Positions 52,093-63,954 of a DNA stretch of 64,000 bases are shown here, in pieces. The stretch's first letter is position 1, and every line of letters starts with the position of its first letter. The DNA is from JAOTVV01 sp039591075 (GTDB lineage: Bacteria; Gemmatimonadota; Gemmatimonadetes; Gemmatimonadales; GWC2-71-9). A program made the position numbers and the translations under genes. Below the pieces are notes generated by a model, which saw nothing but the letters and a program-made list of their open reading frames with translations, did not search any database and had not been told where the DNA came from. The DNA is taken from positions 62,001-126,000 of the forward strand of contig JBDHEI010000004.1 in NCBI GenBank assembly GCA_039591075.1, given 5' to 3'.

Positions 52093-53142
52093 ATGAAGGC
52101 ACTCGTGCTGCGCGGGCACGGCGATCTGTCGCAGCTCGCCGTCGACGAGGTCCCGGCGCCCGTGATCCGCCGTCCCGGAGAGGTGCGGATCCGGCTCGAG
52201 GGCGCGGCGCTCAACCACCTGGATCTCTGGACGATTCGAGGTCTTCCGGGTCTCGCGCTCGCCATGCCGCACATCCTCGGCGGTGACGGTGCCGGTGTCG
52301 TCGAATCGGTGGGCAACGACGTTGGGCACGTCCGGCCGGGCGATCGGGCGATGCTCAACCCGGGGATCTCCTGCTACCGTTGCCGCTACTGCCTGAGCGG
52401 CGAGCACTCGCTCTGTGAGACGTATCGACTCCTGGGCGAGCACGTTCCCGGCACCTTGGCGGAGTACATCGTGGTTCCGGAGCAGAATGTCGCGGTCGTG
52501 CCCACGCCCCCCGAGCCGCATCCACCGATCTCATGGGCCGAAGCGGCCGCGTTCCCACTCGTCACACTCACCGCTTGGCGAATGCTCGTGACCCGCGCCC
52601 ACCTGCGTGCGGGCGAAACGGTGCTCATTTGGGGGGTCGGCGGCGGGGTGTCGGTGACGGCGCTCCAAATAGCCAAGCTGTGTGGTGCACGTGTCATCGT
52701 GACCTCGTCGAGTGATGCCAAGCTCGAGGCCGCTCGCACGCTCGGCGCGGACGAGGCCCTGAACCATGGAGCGCAGGACATCGTCAAGTCCATCCGGCGG
52801 CTCACAGACCGTCGAGGCGTGGACGTCGTCGTCGAGAACGTCGGCCAGGCCACTTGGGACCGGTCACTCAAGCTGCTTGCCCGCGGAGGCCGATTGGTCA
52901 CCTGCGGTGCGACGACGGGTCCAAATGTGAATGTGGATGTGCGGCGGCTCTTCTGGCACCAGTGGACCATCCTCGGATCCACCATGGGAGGTGCCGAAGA
53001 TTTCCGCGAGGTGGTCAACCTACTGGGCCAGGGCCGCTTGCGTCCCGTCATCGACTCCACGTTCGCGTTGGACGATGCGGTCGAGGGATTCCGGCGGCTG
53101 GAGCAGGGAGAGCAGATTGGGAAGATCACGGTCGCGGTGTGA
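52093..53142 (+). CDS. Zinc-binding MDR alcohol dehydrogenase / quinone reductase
   Basis: A 349-residue medium-chain dehydrogenase. The GroES-like part has GGDGAGVVESVG and the structural zinc loop CYRCRYCLSGEHSLC with four Cys. The Rossmann part begins VLIWGVGGGVSVTALQIAKL, where the usual second strand ends in Ser (VTSSSD), hinting at NADP(H). The catalytic zinc ligand near the N-terminus is replaced by Asn in GAALNHLDLW, as is common in zinc-type alcohol dehydrogenase relatives and quinone reductases. Substrate unknown. It is 36 bp behind the Ig/PD40 gene but probably unrelated. Confidence 0.87.
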   Translation: MKALVLRGHGDLSQLAVDEVPAPVIRRPGEVRIRLEGAALNHLDLWTIRGLPGLALAMPHILGGDGAGVVESVGNDVGHVRPGDRAMLNPGISCYRCRYCLSGEHSLCETYRLLGEHVPGTLAEYIVVPEQNVAVVPTPPEPHPPISWAEAAAFPLVTLTAWRMLVTRAHLRAGETVLIWGVGGGVSVTALQIAKLCGARVIVTSSSDAKLEAARTLGADEALNHGAQDIVKSIRRLTDRRGVDVVVENVGQATWDRSLKLLARGGRLVTCGATTGPNVNVDVRRLFWHQWTILGSTMGGAEDFREVVNLLGQGRLRPVIDSTFALDDAVEGFRRLEQGEQIGKITVAV

Positions 53143-53191
53143 CCGTCTGGCGTCCGTCTTGGGGTGCGTCTCGCCGGGAGCGAAATAGGCG

Positions 53192-53446
53192 CTAGCTACC
53201 ACCCTCACGGCTGAGCAACACGGTGTCCGCCCCCCGACCGAAGGTGGGATGTTCGTCCGTCGCGATCCTCCCCAGGTAACGTCCCCAGTCGTCGAAGAGA
53301 GCGTACCCGCTCACCGTCCGGACCGCGCGAACGCTCGTCGCCGCGGCAGAGCGCTCCGAGCGGCGCGGTGCTGCGGCCCGCGTTCCGGTGATCGTCCAGG
53401 TTGAGATGACTGCGGGGTGTGCCATGCCCACTCCAGACCCATGCAT
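53192..53446 (-). CDS. Small hypothetical protein, uncertain
   Basis: An 84-residue frame on the minus strand opposite the alcohol dehydrogenase and gyrA. The C-terminal 35 residues (SGYALFDDWGRYLGRIATDE) read like a natural beta-rich peptide, while the N-terminal half is Ala/Arg/Ser-rich. Start choice is arbitrary between ATG 53446 and others. No recognised domain. It may be a real small gene or chance. Confidence 0.35.
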   Translation of the reverse strand: MHGSGVGMAHPAVISTWTITGTRAAAPRRSERSAAATSVRAVRTVSGYALFDDWGRYLGRIATDEHPTFGRGADTVLLSREGGS

Positions 53447-53683
53447 CGTCGACCGCTTCAGGACGGTCGGTCCCCTGTGCGACTCGATGTCTTCTGCCAC
53501 CTTAGATGCTCCCATCGAGCGAATGGTTGCACGACGTTGATCACGTGGTCTCGGGCCCGGGGGTAAAGGCGCGGGGGGGATCGACGGTGGGGCGAGACCG
53601 CCCGGCTCGGCCTCCCCGAAACGACTGTGATGTCATCTGGCGTAATTGGTTGCCGCACATCGATTTAGGCGTGTGATGGGTCA

Positions 53684-53712
53684 TTGATTTCAGCCCCGTG
53701 ACCGACTATCAT
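53684..53712 (+). promoter_or_regulatory. gyrA promoter
   Basis: TTGATT (53684-53689) and TATCAT (53707-53712) are separated by exactly 17 bp, a good sigma-70 pair in an AT-rich stretch. The expected start is near 53719, about 55 bp before the gyrA ATG at 53773. Confidence 0.65.
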
Positions 53713-53772
53713 TATCAGACCTCATCTCGGGGTCCCTGTGACCCCATTCTTCGTCGCTAGACCGACACGCCA

Positions 53773-56285
<2,513 letters not shown>

Positions 56286-56289
<4 letters not shown>

Positions 56290-57258
56290 GGGGGCACCAC
56301 GCCAGCCCAGGTAACGGTCGACGATATTCGTGCGGCGGCGCGCGGCATCGAGGGAGTTGCCGCGCGGACACCCCTCCAGCACGTCCCGCAACTGAGTGAC
56401 GCCGCCGGCGTTCCTGTCTATCTGAAGCTCGAGAACCAGCAGCCGACGGGAGCTTTCAAGCTCCGCGGCGCCTGGACCTTTATTCAGCGATTGGATACGG
56501 AGTCCCGCCGCCGCGGTGTCATCACGTACTCGAGCGGGAATCACGGCCAGGCGGTCGCCTTCGCCGCGCAGCGGGTGGGAGCCCGCGCGGTCGTCGTCAT
56601 GCCCGAGACCGCTCCAGCCGCGAAGATCGAAGGCGTGAAGCGCTGGGACGGGGAGGTGGTCTTTGCAGGGCGCACCTCCGAGGATCGCTATCGAAAGGCA
56701 CTCGCGGTGGCCGAAGCCGAGGGGCTTACGATCATCCCGCCGTACGATCATCCGGCCATCATTGCCGGACAGGGGACCACCGGATTGGAGATCGCCGAGG
56801 ACCTTCCCGAGGTCGGGCACGTTGCCGTCCCGGTGGGTGGCGGGGGGTTGATCGCCGGGATCACCGCAGCGCTGCGAGCGATCCGTCCTGAAGCCCGTGT
56901 GACCGGGGTGGAACCCGAGGGCGCCGCGGCCTTGCACGCCGCCCTGGCGGCGGGTCATCCGGTGCGGCTGGAACACACGGCGAGCATGGCCGACGGCCTT
57001 CTCCCGCTGGCCGTCGGAACGCTGACGTTCGACCATGTGCGGGACGTGGTCGACGCGGTGCGGGTCCCGGAGGAGGCAATTGCCGAGGCCACGGTCTGGC
57101 TCCACCACGAGGCGGGCGTGACGGCCGAGCCCTCGGGGGCCGTGACGACGGCCGCGCTCCGCACCGGCGCCTTGATCCCGCGCGGCCCTACCGTGCTGGT
57201 GGTCAGCGGAGGCAATGTAGATCTTGCTATGGTGAACTCGCTGCAAGGACTCAGCTGA
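56286..57258 (+). CDS. Threonine/serine dehydratase-like PLP enzyme with start region out of frame
   Basis: The protein belongs to the threonine dehydratase/serine racemase fold: PLP lysine in TGAFKLRGAW, phosphate-cup YSSGNHGQAVAFAA and VPVGGGGLIAGITAAL. Homology begins at VTVDDIRAAARGIEGVAART, encoded from about 56311. That frame has no ATG, GTG or TTG between the gyrA stop and codon 56491, which lies past the PLP lysine. A GTG at 56286 overlapping the gyrA TGA (GTGA) would be the expected start, but it is one base out of frame. Removing one G from the run of five at 56290-56294 restores it. So a one-base insertion, real or from sequencing, is likely. Confidence 0.75.
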
Positions 57259-57270
57259 CATGCGGCCGTC

Positions 57271-58725
57271 ATGAGCGTACAGCCCGCCAAGATCCTCGTC
57301 GTCGATGACGACCGCACGCAGCTCACGGCGCTGTCGCTGACGCTCGAGCGGCAGGGCTACGAGGTCGTTCCCGCTCAGAGCGGAGAGGCGGCACTGGAGG
57401 CCTTGGAGCGCGAGACGCCGGATCTGCTGCTGCTCGACATCCTGATGCCGCAGGTGGACGGCATCGCGCTCCTGAAGCGGATCAAGGCGGACGCACGCTG
57501 GCGCGACCTGCCGATTCTGATGATCTCCGTGTTGTCACCGGAGGAAGCGGCAGTGACGTCGCTCTCGTTGGGGGCAGCGGATTTCATCCCCAAGCCCTTT
57601 CGGGCGGACGAGCTAGCGGCGCGGGTGGAGGCGCAACTCCGTGCGAGCCGCATGCTTCGGGAGGCACGGGCAGAGGCCAAGCGCGCGGCCGTCGAGGCCT
57701 CGGTCCGGGCCGAGATGCTCGACATCCTCCACGAGGTGACCGAGGCGTTCGCGCCCGAGGACATCTACGTGGTGCTGGCGCGAAGGGTGAGACACGCGCT
57801 CAGAATCTCCCGGTGCTCCATTGTGCTCGTCGCCCCGGGGGCGTCGAGGGGGCGGATCGTGGTCGCGGCGGACGACCCTTCGATTCGTAACAAGGAGCTC
57901 GAGTTGACGGGGTATCCGGAGATCCAACAGGCCCTGGGGGAGGACCGGGCGGTCTTCGTGCGAGATGTGTGGACGGATCCGCTGTTTGCCGAGGTGCGCA
58001 CGGACTGGGAGCGGCAACGCGTCGACGTCCGAACGAGGTCGGCGATCGTCGTGCCGTTCGGGATGCACGGCATTCAGACGGGGGTGTTCTTCCTGCGGAC
58101 GTTGCAGGAAGAGCCACCGCTGGACCCGGAGGTCATGGAATTCGCCGAGCGGGTGATTCGCACGGCCGTCGGGGTCATCGAGAAGGCCTACCGAATCGAG
58201 ACCGTCCAATCCGCCAAGGAGCGGTATGAATGGCTCGCGACGACGGATTCCCTCACCGGGTGCGCCAACCGACGGGCCCTGCTGGAGGTGCTCGAGCGCG
58301 AGCTCGAGCGTGTGCGTCGCTACGGCTCGCCTTTGAGCATCGTCATGCTCGATCTGGATTTCTTCAAGCGGATCAATGACGCGCGCGGCCACCTCGTCGG
58401 CGATGAGGTCCTGCGACAAGTCGGCGAACTGCTCCGGGCTCATATGCGCGGCGTCGATACGGTGGCCCGCTACGGAGGCGAGGAGTTCGTGCTCCTGCTC
58501 CCCGAGACTCCGCTCGAGGGTGCGCTCACCTCTGCGGAGCGATTCCGGGAACGGATCGAGCGACACGACTTCTCTCCCGACGGAACACGACTCGCCCTCA
58601 CGGCGTCCATTGGCGTGACGACGATCCCGGCCGGGGAGATCGACAGCCCGGAAAATGCCCTCAATCGGGCGGACGCCGCGCTGTATCGCGCAAAGCGCGC
58701 CGGTCGTAACTTGGTTCGCACATGA
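57271..58725 (+). CDS. Response-regulator diguanylate cyclase (REC-GAF-like-GGDEF)
   Basis: A 484-residue signalling enzyme. The receiver has ILVVDDDRTQ and acceptor Asp in LLLLDILMPQVDG. A helical linker leads to a GAF-like domain (about 145-305: EVTEAFAPEDIYVVL and TRSAIVVPFGMHG). The GGDEF domain begins DSLTGCANRRALLE and has the active GGEEF (RYGGEEFVLL), which makes cyclic di-GMP. RGVD, five residues before it, is the RxxD inhibitory site. Its stop overlaps the kinase start (ATGA). Confidence 0.93.
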   Translation: MSVQPAKILVVDDDRTQLTALSLTLERQGYEVVPAQSGEAALEALERETPDLLLLDILMPQVDGIALLKRIKADARWRDLPILMISVLSPEEAAVTSLSLGAADFIPKPFRADELAARVEAQLRASRMLREARAEAKRAAVEASVRAEMLDILHEVTEAFAPEDIYVVLARRVRHALRISRCSIVLVAPGASRGRIVVAADDPSIRNKELELTGYPEIQQALGEDRAVFVRDVWTDPLFAEVRTDWERQRVDVRTRSAIVVPFGMHGIQTGVFFLRTLQEEPPLDPEVMEFAERVIRTAVGVIEKAYRIETVQSAKERYEWLATTDSLTGCANRRALLEVLERELERVRRYGSPLSIVMLDLDFFKRINDARGHLVGDEVLRQVGELLRAHMRGVDTVARYGGEEFVLLLPETPLEGALTSAERFRERIERHDFSPDGTRLALTASIGVTTIPAGEIDSPENALNRADAALYRAKRAGRNLVRT

Positions 58726-59798
58726 GTCGACGTTGTCCACGCTGCAAGGCCGTCTACGCTGGGGAGGCCCGATTCTGCCCCAAGGACGGGAGTCCGCTCG
58801 TTGATGTGGGCGGGGTCGGCGGCCGGCCGATCCCGACCGCCTCCGGCGAACAGCGGACCCTCGTACGGCAGGTGATGACACCGCGAGAGGGTCCGAGCAT
58901 CAGCCGAGCGGGCGCACTCAAGGGTGAAGTGCTCGATCGGCGCTACGAAGTGCTCCGCATGCTCGGCGAAGGTGGCATGGCCTTCGTATACGAGGCCCGC
59001 GATCTCAACACCGACCAGTCCGTGGCCATCAAGATCCTCAGCCCGAAGCTCGGGACGGATGAGAGTTCCGTGGAGCGGTTGCGCCGCGAAGCAGGCCTCG
59101 CCATGCGTCTCGAGCATCCCAACGCCTGCAGGATCCTGCGGCTCGGCGAGACTGAGGACGGACTCATCTATCTGGTGATGCCGTACCTCCGCGGTGAGCT
59201 CCTCTCGGATCGTGAGGTGAAGATCGGTGCCATGGCGCTGAACGAGGGGGTGGAAATCCTGGCACAGTGTTGTGCTGGTCTGCACCATGCCCACGATCTG
59301 AACATCGTCCATCGAGATCTGAAGCCCGAGAATATCATGCTCGTCCCCCGCGCCTCGGGCGGCGGCGAGATCGCGGTCGTGATGGACTTCGGGCTGGCCA
59401 AGGAGCGGCGCGCGAGCCCAGGCGTTGCCAAGCTGACGGCCACCGGCATCATTCTCGGGACTCCAGAATTCATGAGTCCCGAGCAGATCCGCGGCAAGTC
59501 ACTGGATCGGCGGAGCGATGTCTACGCGCTCGGGATCGTGGCCTACGAGCTGTTCACGACCAAGCTACCGTTTCAGGGACGCACGCCGCAGGAGATGATG
59601 ATTGCCCGCCTTCGTGGGAAGCCGATCCCCCTCAGTACGGTGCGGGCGGGCTTTCCCGGCGCACTCGAGGCCGTGCTCATGACTGCGCTCGAGAACGAAC
59701 CCGACAACCGATACGCGACGATGCTCGACTTCGGACACGCGATGGTCGACGCACTCGACGACGCCGACAAGGACAGCCTGCGCGGACACCTGCGATAG
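58722..59798 (+). CDS. Serine/threonine protein kinase with N-terminal zinc ribbon
   Basis: A 358-residue Hanks-type kinase. The first 25 residues hold a zinc ribbon (CPRCKAVY and FCPKDGSPL). The kinase domain then shows the P-loop LGEGGMAFVYEA, VAIKIL with the ATP-binding Lys, HRDLKPENI, DFGLAK, the APE-like SPEQIRG and DVYALGIVAYELFT. No transmembrane segment or sensor domain follows, so the enzyme is soluble. It is translationally coupled (ATGA) to a cyclic di-GMP synthase, which suggests a joint signalling unit; phosphorylation of that cyclase is possible. Confidence 0.93.
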   Translation: MSRRCPRCKAVYAGEARFCPKDGSPLVDVGGVGGRPIPTASGEQRTLVRQVMTPREGPSISRAGALKGEVLDRRYEVLRMLGEGGMAFVYEARDLNTDQSVAIKILSPKLGTDESSVERLRREAGLAMRLEHPNACRILRLGETEDGLIYLVMPYLRGELLSDREVKIGAMALNEGVEILAQCCAGLHHAHDLNIVHRDLKPENIMLVPRASGGGEIAVVMDFGLAKERRASPGVAKLTATGIILGTPEFMSPEQIRGKSLDRRSDVYALGIVAYELFTTKLPFQGRTPQEMMIARLRGKPIPLSTVRAGFPGALEAVLMTALENEPDNRYATMLDFGHAMVDALDDADKDSLRGHLR

Positions 59799-59801
59799 GC
59801 G

Positions 59802-60677
59802 TTACGGGCGCTCGAACCGCGCCTGCGGAATGTCGAGATTGACCGCCACATCCCCAAACACGAGCGCTTTCGTACGTTTGCCGGACTCGGTGATGAAGTC
59901 CCGGCGAACGACGTAGGGGAAAGCAATTGCACCGACCCGCTCGGTCGGTCCCCAGATGAGCCGGTTGATGTTGGTTCGCCCCTCTTCGACATACGTGACC
60001 TCGAACGGCAATCCGTGGCCCGGCGCGAAATAGTAGGTGAATATGTCACTGTGCTCGCCGACCCCCTGCCCGAAGCTCACCTGGACTGCGTGATACCGGC
60101 CGTCGGGAGCCCGACGCTCACGGTCGCCCTCGCCGACCCAGGGTTCACCCGGGCGCTCACGCAGTCCCAGATAGTTGAGGTACACGCCCGGGTCGCGCAG
60201 CTTGAACGGCAGTCCGATCCAGTAGAACAGGTCCCGCGCGACATAGATGGCCTCCCGGGCATCCATCGCCGTATCAGGGAGCCCGGCCCCGTTCATGACG
60301 GCCCAGGCAGGATCCCGGCCGTTGAATCCCTGGATGATGAAGTCGTCACCTTCCCACCGCTCCACCCGGGTTTCCTCACCGTACGGCCCCTGCTTGATCG
60401 AGGCGTAACGGGGGCGCGAGCGCTTGAGGCGACCCGACAGGGTGTCGAAAAGGTGGGTGGTGACGGTGAAGTGAGCGGTGCGGAGCGCCTGGTACGTCTC
60501 CATTTCGCCCACTGAGTCGATCCAAAGTCCGATGAGTGAATCGGCCATCGGGTCTTGGTTAGCTGGTCTCGGTGCCGTGCTGGTGTAGAAGGCGAGCAAG
60601 GGGAGCATGAGCAGAGCACCGCAGGAGAGGAAGCTCGCGAGGTGAGGGCGCGGGGAACGATCGGTTGGCGATGGCAT
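59802..60677 (-). CDS. Exported protein of unknown function (lipid- or outer-membrane-linked)
   Basis: A 291-residue exported protein. The ATG at 60677 is followed by a signal-like hydrophobic segment (FLSCGALLMLPLLAFYTS). The mature part alternates beta-like and aromatic patches (AHFTVTTHLFDTLSGRL, FYWIGLPFKLRDPGVYLNYLG, DIFTYYFAPGHGLPFEVTYVE) and ends VFGDVAVNLDIPQARFERP. It resembles bacterial proteins with a beta-sandwich of the LolA/outer-membrane type, but I do not assign a family. It is convergent with the kinase (3 bp apart) and divergent from the E1-alpha gene. Confidence 0.6.
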   Translation of the reverse strand: MPSPTDRSPRPHLASFLSCGALLMLPLLAFYTSTAPRPANQDPMADSLIGLWIDSVGEMETYQALRTAHFTVTTHLFDTLSGRLKRSRPRYASIKQGPYGEETRVERWEGDDFIIQGFNGRDPAWAVMNGAGLPDTAMDAREAIYVARDLFYWIGLPFKLRDPGVYLNYLGLRERPGEPWVGEGDRERRAPDGRYHAVQVSFGQGVGEHSDIFTYYFAPGHGLPFEVTYVEEGRTNINRLIWGPTERVGAIAFPYVVRRDFITESGKRTKALVFGDVAVNLDIPQARFERP

Positions 60678-60750
60678 CGGCGATATCTTGCTCGTCGTTG
60701 GGTCGTCTGGGATATTAGGCTCGGCCTCAGCTTGGAGCAACTCGTCGGCC

Positions 60751-61836
60751 ATGAAGCGCTACCCGGCATTCGATCCCCCCGAATACGTCGACTGGCGTCC
60801 GGATCCGGAGCTCGTCACCGGGTACGCGGCGGCGTGGGAGGCCGTGCCGGCTCGCAAGGAGGTGGTCGGTCGACTGGATAGAACCGTCCTCACGGGCCTG
60901 TATGCCGGCATGGTGCGCGCGCGACTGCACGACATCATGCTCAAACGTTGGGTGCACCAAGGCGTCATCTCCAAGGCGTGGCTTGGAACCGGTGAAGAAG
61001 CGACCACGATCGGCCCGGTACACGCGCTCGATCGCGAGCGCGACGTGGTGGCGCCGATGATCCGAAATGCCGGGGCCTGTTGCGACATGGGTATGGCGGT
61101 TGCGGACATGTTGCGGGGCTACCTGGGCACCTACGATTCCCCGTCCAAGGGCCGGGACGGTCATGTCGGGGCGCTCGCACACCGCGTGCTGCAGCCCATT
61201 TCCAACATCGGCAACATGCCGGCCGTGACCATCGGCGTTGCGTTGGCCTTTCGGCTCCGTAACGAGCCGGGCGTGGCCTTGACGTGGGTGGGAGACGGAT
61301 CGGTGAAGTCGGGTCCGACCCACGAGGCCTTCAATTTCGCCGCCGCACAACGGCTGCCGGTGATCTTCATCATCCAGAACAACCAGGTCGCGCTGGGAAC
61401 GCCGGTGCGGCAGCATCACCGCCCCGCCGACTTCAGCGAGGTGCACAAAGCCTACGGTTGCGCCGGCTGGTCCTTCGACGGCAACAACGTGGTCGACGCC
61501 TACGCGGCCACGCGAATCGCGGCGGACCGATGTCGCAACGGCGACGGCCCGGTGATTCTCGACGCCGAGACCTTCCGCATGGGGGGGCATGCCACCCACG
61601 ACGAACAGGAGGCACGCCGACTGTTCGATGCCGCCACGTTCACGTACTGGGGAAAGCGAGACCCAATCGGCTTGTACGAGGAGTTCCTCATCTCGATGGG
61701 CGTTGCGCGTGAGAAGTTGGAGCGGATCGAGGCCGAGGTGGCAGACGAAGTCGACCAGGCGGCAGCGGATGCGCTCGACAGCCGCTCCCGCAACATGCCG
61801 CCACCCGCCTCGGCGCTCGACGACGTGTACGCCTGA
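60751..61836 (+). CDS. 2-oxoacid dehydrogenase E1 component, alpha subunit
   Basis: A 361-residue thiamine-diphosphate subunit of a pyruvate or branched-chain 2-oxoacid dehydrogenase. The ThDP motif GDGSVKSG...NN is clear (WVGDGSVKSGPTHEAFNFAA then FIIQNNQVALGTP). ISNIGNMPAVTIGVALAFRL and MGGHATHDEQEARRL match E1-alpha. No E1-beta, E2 or E3 gene is nearby, so partners must lie elsewhere. The ATG at 60751 starts MKRYPAFDPPEYVDW; the longer ORF from 60688 adds non-homologous residues. It is divergent from the unknown exported protein. Confidence 0.9.
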   Translation: MKRYPAFDPPEYVDWRPDPELVTGYAAAWEAVPARKEVVGRLDRTVLTGLYAGMVRARLHDIMLKRWVHQGVISKAWLGTGEEATTIGPVHALDRERDVVAPMIRNAGACCDMGMAVADMLRGYLGTYDSPSKGRDGHVGALAHRVLQPISNIGNMPAVTIGVALAFRLRNEPGVALTWVGDGSVKSGPTHEAFNFAAAQRLPVIFIIQNNQVALGTPVRQHHRPADFSEVHKAYGCAGWSFDGNNVVDAYAATRIAADRCRNGDGPVILDAETFRMGGHATHDEQEARRLFDAATFTYWGKRDPIGLYEEFLISMGVAREKLERIEAEVADEVDQAAADALDSRSRNMPPPASALDDVYA

Positions 61837-61876
61837 GCCGTCGCTACAGGAGCACCCCCGAAAAGCCCGCCTCGGC

Positions 61877-63253
61877 CTAGAAGTAGTTGCCGGTCAGGAC
61901 GATGTACACGATGATGACGGCAACGGCGACCGGACATAGGAACCGAATGAGGAACGCCCACACCGATCGGAGTCCGAAGGCCACACCCTCCAACTCGATT
62001 TCCTTCGCTGCACCCGCCACTCCCCAGCGATAGCCGATGAACACCGCCAAGAGCAACGAACCGACAGAGAGCGAGTAGTTGCCGAATACGATGTTCATGA
62101 GCGTGAGGAAGTCGACGTTCGCTCCAGGAACGCTGCTGAACAGGCCCACGGCGCCGAAGGCGAGGGCCGAAGGGACACCGAGCAGCGCGGTACCAAGTGT
62201 CGTGACCAGGACGGCTTTACCGCGCGACCACTTCCACTCGTCGATCAAGTACGAAACGGGGACCTCGAGCAGCGAGATCGTGGATGTCAGTGCGGCGATG
62301 GTGAGCAACAGGAAGAACGCCGAGCCGAACAACTGCCCGCCAGGCAGGGTGGCGAAGAGCGGCGGCAGCACCTGAAATACCAGGCCGACCCCGGATGCAG
62401 GATCGAGCCCGGCATGGAACAGCGCTGGAAAGATGATGAGACCCGCTAGCAGGGCGATCATCGTGTCGAACAGACAGACGATCCCCGCCGACGCGACGAG
62501 ATCCTCACGTTTCCGGATGTAGCTGCCGTAGGTGATCATCGCGCCCATGCCGAGGCTCAGTGAGAAGAAGGCCTGGCCAAGCGCCGTTGGAAAGGTCTGG
62601 GCCCGGAGCTTGGAAAAATCGGGCGCGAGATAGAACTCGAGTCCCTCGCGGGCACCCGAGAGCGTCACTGAGCGAAACGCCAACACCGCCAGCAAGAAGA
62701 ACAGCATCGGCATCAAGATCTTCGACATCAACTCGATGCCGCGGGACACGCCACGCCACACGATGAGGGCCGTCAGCACCAGGAAGGCGACGAGCAGGCC
62801 GCTGCTCACCATCCAGTTGGACACGAAGTCGCCGAACACCGCCGCAGATTCCTGCGCGACGATGGTGTTGAAGCCACCGCTCACCGATTTGAGGAAATAT
62901 CCGAATGTCCAGCCGGCGATGACGCCATAGAACGAGAGGATCCCCACGCCCGTGATTACCCCGAGCAGGCCGACGAACCGCCACAGTGTCCCCGGCGCCA
63001 CCACGGCAAAGGCACCGACGGGGTTCCGCGCGGTCCGACGCCCGAGCGCTAGCTCCCCGAGCATGACCGGCGCTCCGATCAGGAAGACGAACCCTAGGTA
63101 GATGAGCACGAAGACAGCGCCACCGTTTTCGCCGACCACGTATGGGAAGCGCCAGATGTTGCCGAGACCGATCGCCGAACCGGCGGCTGCGAGAACGAAG
63201 CCGACCCGGGAACCCCACACGCCACGGGCGGGGGAGGCTGGGGCATCGGGCAT
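61877..63253 (-). CDS. Neurotransmitter:sodium symporter family transporter
   Basis: A 458-residue polytopic carrier of the NSS (SNF) family. The signature GSAIGLGNIWRFPYV, which forms Na+ and substrate contacts, is at the N-terminus. About eleven to twelve helices follow, with SLGMGAMITYGSYI in the middle and the last segment CPVAVAVIIVYIVLTGNYF. Homologues import amino acids such as tryptophan, leucine or tyrosine with sodium; the substrate cannot be predicted. AGGAG precedes the ATG at 63253. A TetR gene begins about 80 bp upstream on the same strand and may regulate it. Confidence 0.92.
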   Translation of the reverse strand: MPDAPASPARGVWGSRVGFVLAAAGSAIGLGNIWRFPYVVGENGGAVFVLIYLGFVFLIGAPVMLGELALGRRTARNPVGAFAVVAPGTLWRFVGLLGVITGVGILSFYGVIAGWTFGYFLKSVSGGFNTIVAQESAAVFGDFVSNWMVSSGLLVAFLVLTALIVWRGVSRGIELMSKILMPMLFFLLAVLAFRSVTLSGAREGLEFYLAPDFSKLRAQTFPTALGQAFFSLSLGMGAMITYGSYIRKREDLVASAGIVCLFDTMIALLAGLIIFPALFHAGLDPASGVGLVFQVLPPLFATLPGGQLFGSAFFLLLTIAALTSTISLLEVPVSYLIDEWKWSRGKAVLVTTLGTALLGVPSALAFGAVGLFSSVPGANVDFLTLMNIVFGNYSLSVGSLLLAVFIGYRWGVAGAAKEIELEGVAFGLRSVWAFLIRFLCPVAVAVIIVYIVLTGNYF

Positions 63254-63333
63254 CAGGATCTCCTGCGTCGAGAGGTCGTGAAAGGATACGTGTCCGAGTC
63301 GGGATGTCCAGACTGGGTGGTGGTTGGGTCAGG

Positions 63334-63954
63334 TCACGCGTCCGGGGGACTCCCCTCGTCGGTGTGGATCGCACGCCACGCAGCCCGCCGTGCGAGCTGC
63401 GTGACCGGGTCGCGCGCGCTCCACGTCTTGTCACAGATTCGTTCGAGGGGGAGGCCGATGATGGTGATCCAGAGATCGGTCCAGAGATCCACCGACCCCG
63501 GGCGGATCTCGCCGGACGACTTTCCCTCCACCAGGATCCGACCGAGGGCAACTCGCAGCTCTGCCGCTAGATCCCGGCTTTTCGGATCGAGCAGGCCGGG
63601 GAACCGAGCGAAGAAGACGAGCCTGACAGGGGCAGGATCGTGACCGGCCACATCACACCACGTGCCAGCGACATGCTCGAGCCGGTCACGGCATGAGCCG
63701 GTGGCCGCGGTGATCGGGGCGAGCAACAGGCGGAGGGCCGCACGGTACAACTCGTTCAGCAGCACCTGCTTGCTTTCGAAGTGCCGATAGATGGATCCCT
63801 CCGCAACGCCCGCGGCCGCTGCAATCTGCGGGGTCGTGGTGGTGTGGTACCCATGGGTCGTGAAGAGATCGATGGCGGCGCGCACGATGCGGTCGCGAGT
63901 TGACTGAGAGCTGCGACGGCGGGTCGAAGGCTGGGCAGGAGGGTGGGTGGCCAT
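63334..63954 (-). CDS. TetR-family transcriptional regulator
   Basis: A 206-residue regulator. The DNA-binding domain is STRDRIVRAAIDLFTTHGYH, then the HTH ATTTPQIAAAAGVAEGSIYRHF-like segment TTTPQIAAAAGVAEGSIYRH FESKQVLL. The C-terminal ligand domain is generic (VRLVFFARFPGLLDPKSRDL). TetR proteins usually repress a neighbouring transporter; the NSS gene 80 bp downstream is the natural candidate. The upstream 46 bp to the window edge show no clear palindrome. Confidence 0.93.
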   Translation of the reverse strand: MATHPPAQPSTRRRSSQSTRDRIVRAAIDLFTTHGYHTTTTPQIAAAAGVAEGSIYRHFESKQVLLNELYRAALRLLLAPITAATGSCRDRLEHVAGTWCDVAGHDPAPVRLVFFARFPGLLDPKSRDLAAELRVALGRILVEGKSSGEIRPGSVDLWTDLWITIIGLPLERICDKTWSARDPVTQLARRAAWRAIHTDEGSPPDA

